From: Rhizomys pruinosus
Lineage: Eukaryota; Chordata; Mammalia; Rodentia; Spalacidae
Assembly (NCBI GenBank): GCA_009823505.1
Contig: VZQC01013958.1
Span: forward strand, 253,259 to 317,258
Direction: 5' to 3'
Length of the DNA: 64,000 nt
Shown here: piece after piece, positions 61,973 through 64,000 of the stretch
How the letters are laid out: every line of letters begins with the position of its first letter
Numbering within the stretch: the stretch's first letter is position 1
Position numbers and translations under genes: made by a program
Notes under the pieces: model-generated
Told to the model about the DNA's origin: nothing
Seen by the model: the letters and a program-made list of their open reading frames with translations, nothing else
The model's database searches: none

Positions 61973-64000
61973 ATCCCCAGCACCCACATGGCGGCTGAGA
62001 ACCGTCTGAAACTCCAATTCCAGGAGAACTCCAGTTCCAGGGGAATCCGAGACCCGCTTCTGACCTCCGCGGCATTGCACGACACGAGTGCACAAACCTG
62101 CATGCAGACAGTACATTCATACACATACAGAAATAAATAAAATTAATAAAAAAATTTTTTTTAAAAAACAAAGAGTCAGAAGCCAAGTGTGGTGGGTCAG
62201 CAGTTGAGTGTCTAAGGCAGAAGGCTCACAAATTCAAGGCCAGCCTGGGCTAAAATGTGAAACCCTATATCAAACAAACTAACAAAACCCCCAAAGTCAG
62301 GATTCTAATTATAAACAAAATAAGCTACTTAAGATGAAAGGGTTTCAAGGGATGAACCCACACTGAAGAGCATTTGGGAACAAAAATTTAAGGCCTGGTG
62401 AGTCAAATGTGTGTCCCCAAATGCCCTTCAGCATTGTAATTCTACAATACATTTTATGTTTCTAATACACATGGGAAATTCTATGAAACCGATTTATAGG
62501 TTTGTCTGCTTTAACCATGATTTATTTTGTATTCTCTAAATTGGTACATATATTAGGAAAGTGTGAGTTGTGACTACAATTTATTATTAAATGTCCACTG
62601 AAATGCCTTTTCAGCTTGAGTACTTTGTGTGTGTGTGTGTATGTGTGTGTGTGTATTTATTTTATCTATATATAGGTTTAGCTGTTATGTGATGTGTTAA
62701 TTCATGCATGACTCTCCAAAATAAAGTGTTTACTCTCACAAAAGGCAGTATATCTCCACTGTAAAAAATAAATACAGAAAAGCAGTAAAAAGACAGTTTA
62801 AAAAATGATTTGCCACAGAAGAGTCTTGAATTGGATTTTATTCACATCCTGCTAATAGTGTTGCACACAAAAAAATGAATGTATAAAAGAAAGTTACAGT
62901 ATATAACTGGCATTCTTTTAAAAATCAAATTCTGGGCCTGAAGAGATGGCTCGGCGGTTATGAGCACTGAGCACTCTTGCAGACCACCTGGTTTCAAATC
63001 CCAGTACCCACATGGCAGCTCACAACTGTGTGTAAATCCAGTTCCAGGGGATCCGAAGCCTTCTTCTGACCTCCTTGAGCATTGCATGACATGGGTGCAC
63101 TTACACATATGCAGACAATACACTCCTACATACAAAATAAAAATAGTTTAAAAGCTAAAAGTTGAATTTGCTCATTGATTAAAATCAAAACAAACCCAAT
63201 ACTGCCAATCATTTTGACACATGCCTATAATCCCAGTTTTCAGGAAGCTGAGGCAGGAGGATATAATAAATTCAAGGATAGGCTGGGCTATATAAGATCC
63301 TGTCTCAAAAAGAAAAATGCTACACAAAACCATAAGTACTATCTCACTACTACCACGTACTGTCAGCACAGTTTAGACTCTAGCTTTTTCTTTCCCTCTT
63401 CCATCTTGTTCTCACTCCTCTTTCTTAGTTTGCCTTTGTTTCTGTCATGTCAGAGAACTGCACCTAGGAAAGCAGTGTTTTTCTTTTTGTTCCAAGAAGT
63501 TTTGAGGATGACATGTACCTGACAAAATTGTAATTCTGAAATACATATTATTATTATTTTATTTTGGTCTTTCTAAAACAGGGTCTCTCTGTAGCTCCAG
63601 CTGGCCTTGAACTCACAGAGATCCACCTGCCTCTGCCTCCCAAGTGCTGGGATTAAAGGCGTGCGCCACCACACCTGGCACATTTTATGTTTTTAATACA
63701 CATGGGAAATGCTGGTTTGTCTGCTTTAACCATGATTTGATTTTGTAGTCCCTAAACTGGCACATATATTATGAAAGTGTGAGTTGTGACTACTATTTAT
63801 TACTAACTATCCACTAGCTGAAAACCCAGGGAAATAGCTAAGTCATATTACTACTGTAGAACATGTTAGAAATGGGGCTGGAGAGATAGCCTAGCGGTTA
63901 AGAGCGCCGACCGCTCTTGCAGAGGACCTGGGTTCGATCCCCAGCACCCACATGGCAGCTGAGAACCGTCTGTAACTCCAATTCCAGGAGAACTCCAGTT
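61973..64000. repeat. Clean second copy of 48043-49968
   Basis: Starts inside a B2 at atccccagcacccacatgg and follows 48043 onward at near identity through to the window end, with the B2 at 62935, the B1 at 63560 and a B2 at 63873 in the same places. The junction at 61972/61973 joins the 53-bp repeat array directly to mid-B2. Confidence 0.88.

Overview
This is vertebrate nuclear DNA, almost certainly from a muroid rodent. It is packed with rodent SINEs: B1 (7SL-derived), B2 (tRNA-derived, the commonest), a B4 and an ID element. It also holds truncated L1 3' ends and rodent or older mammalian LTRs. No bacterial, plasmid or phage gene is visible. Nearly all open frames over 60 codons are translated SINE, LTR or L1 sequence. 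I could not fix the species.

Two real genes are present, both on the + strand and both in the CAP/GLIPR1 family. Positions 2714-20296 hold the last four exons of GLIPR1L2: two short CAP/Cys-rich exons, a 27-nt exon and a terminal exon encoding a membrane anchor. Positions 53119-55050 hold the first two exons of GLIPR1: the signal peptide plus the start of the CAP domain, then the CAP core. This order (GLIPR1L2 then GLIPR1, same strand) matches the human chromosome 12q21 cluster. GLIPR1L2 enters from the left with exons 1-2 off-window or lost in poor sequence. GLIPR1 exon 3 and later exons are not seen.

Layout: 1-1790 is low-quality sequence that duplicates the clean start of the next block. 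1800-20300 is GLIPR1L2 with SINE-rich introns. 20300-53000 is intergenic and holds several datable retroelements: a solo LTR inside a B4 SINE, a complete mini-provirus with 5-bp target duplication at 29671-31529, paired ERVK-like LTRs at 32295/36198, L1 pieces, and a perfect RFX X-box palindrome at 45319. 53000-55050 is GLIPR1. 57250-64000 is a second, rearranged copy of 48043-54748, including GLIPR1 exon 1, much of it with scattered single-base indels.

The most consequential observations are: (i) two segments that look like unmerged, badly polished assembly overlaps, the second of which would create a false broken GLIPR1 copy; (ii) an in-frame TGA in GLIPR1L2 that cuts off an otherwise open acidic tail; (iii) mobile-element structures whose target-site duplications can be read directly. 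I found no undescribed molecular system.
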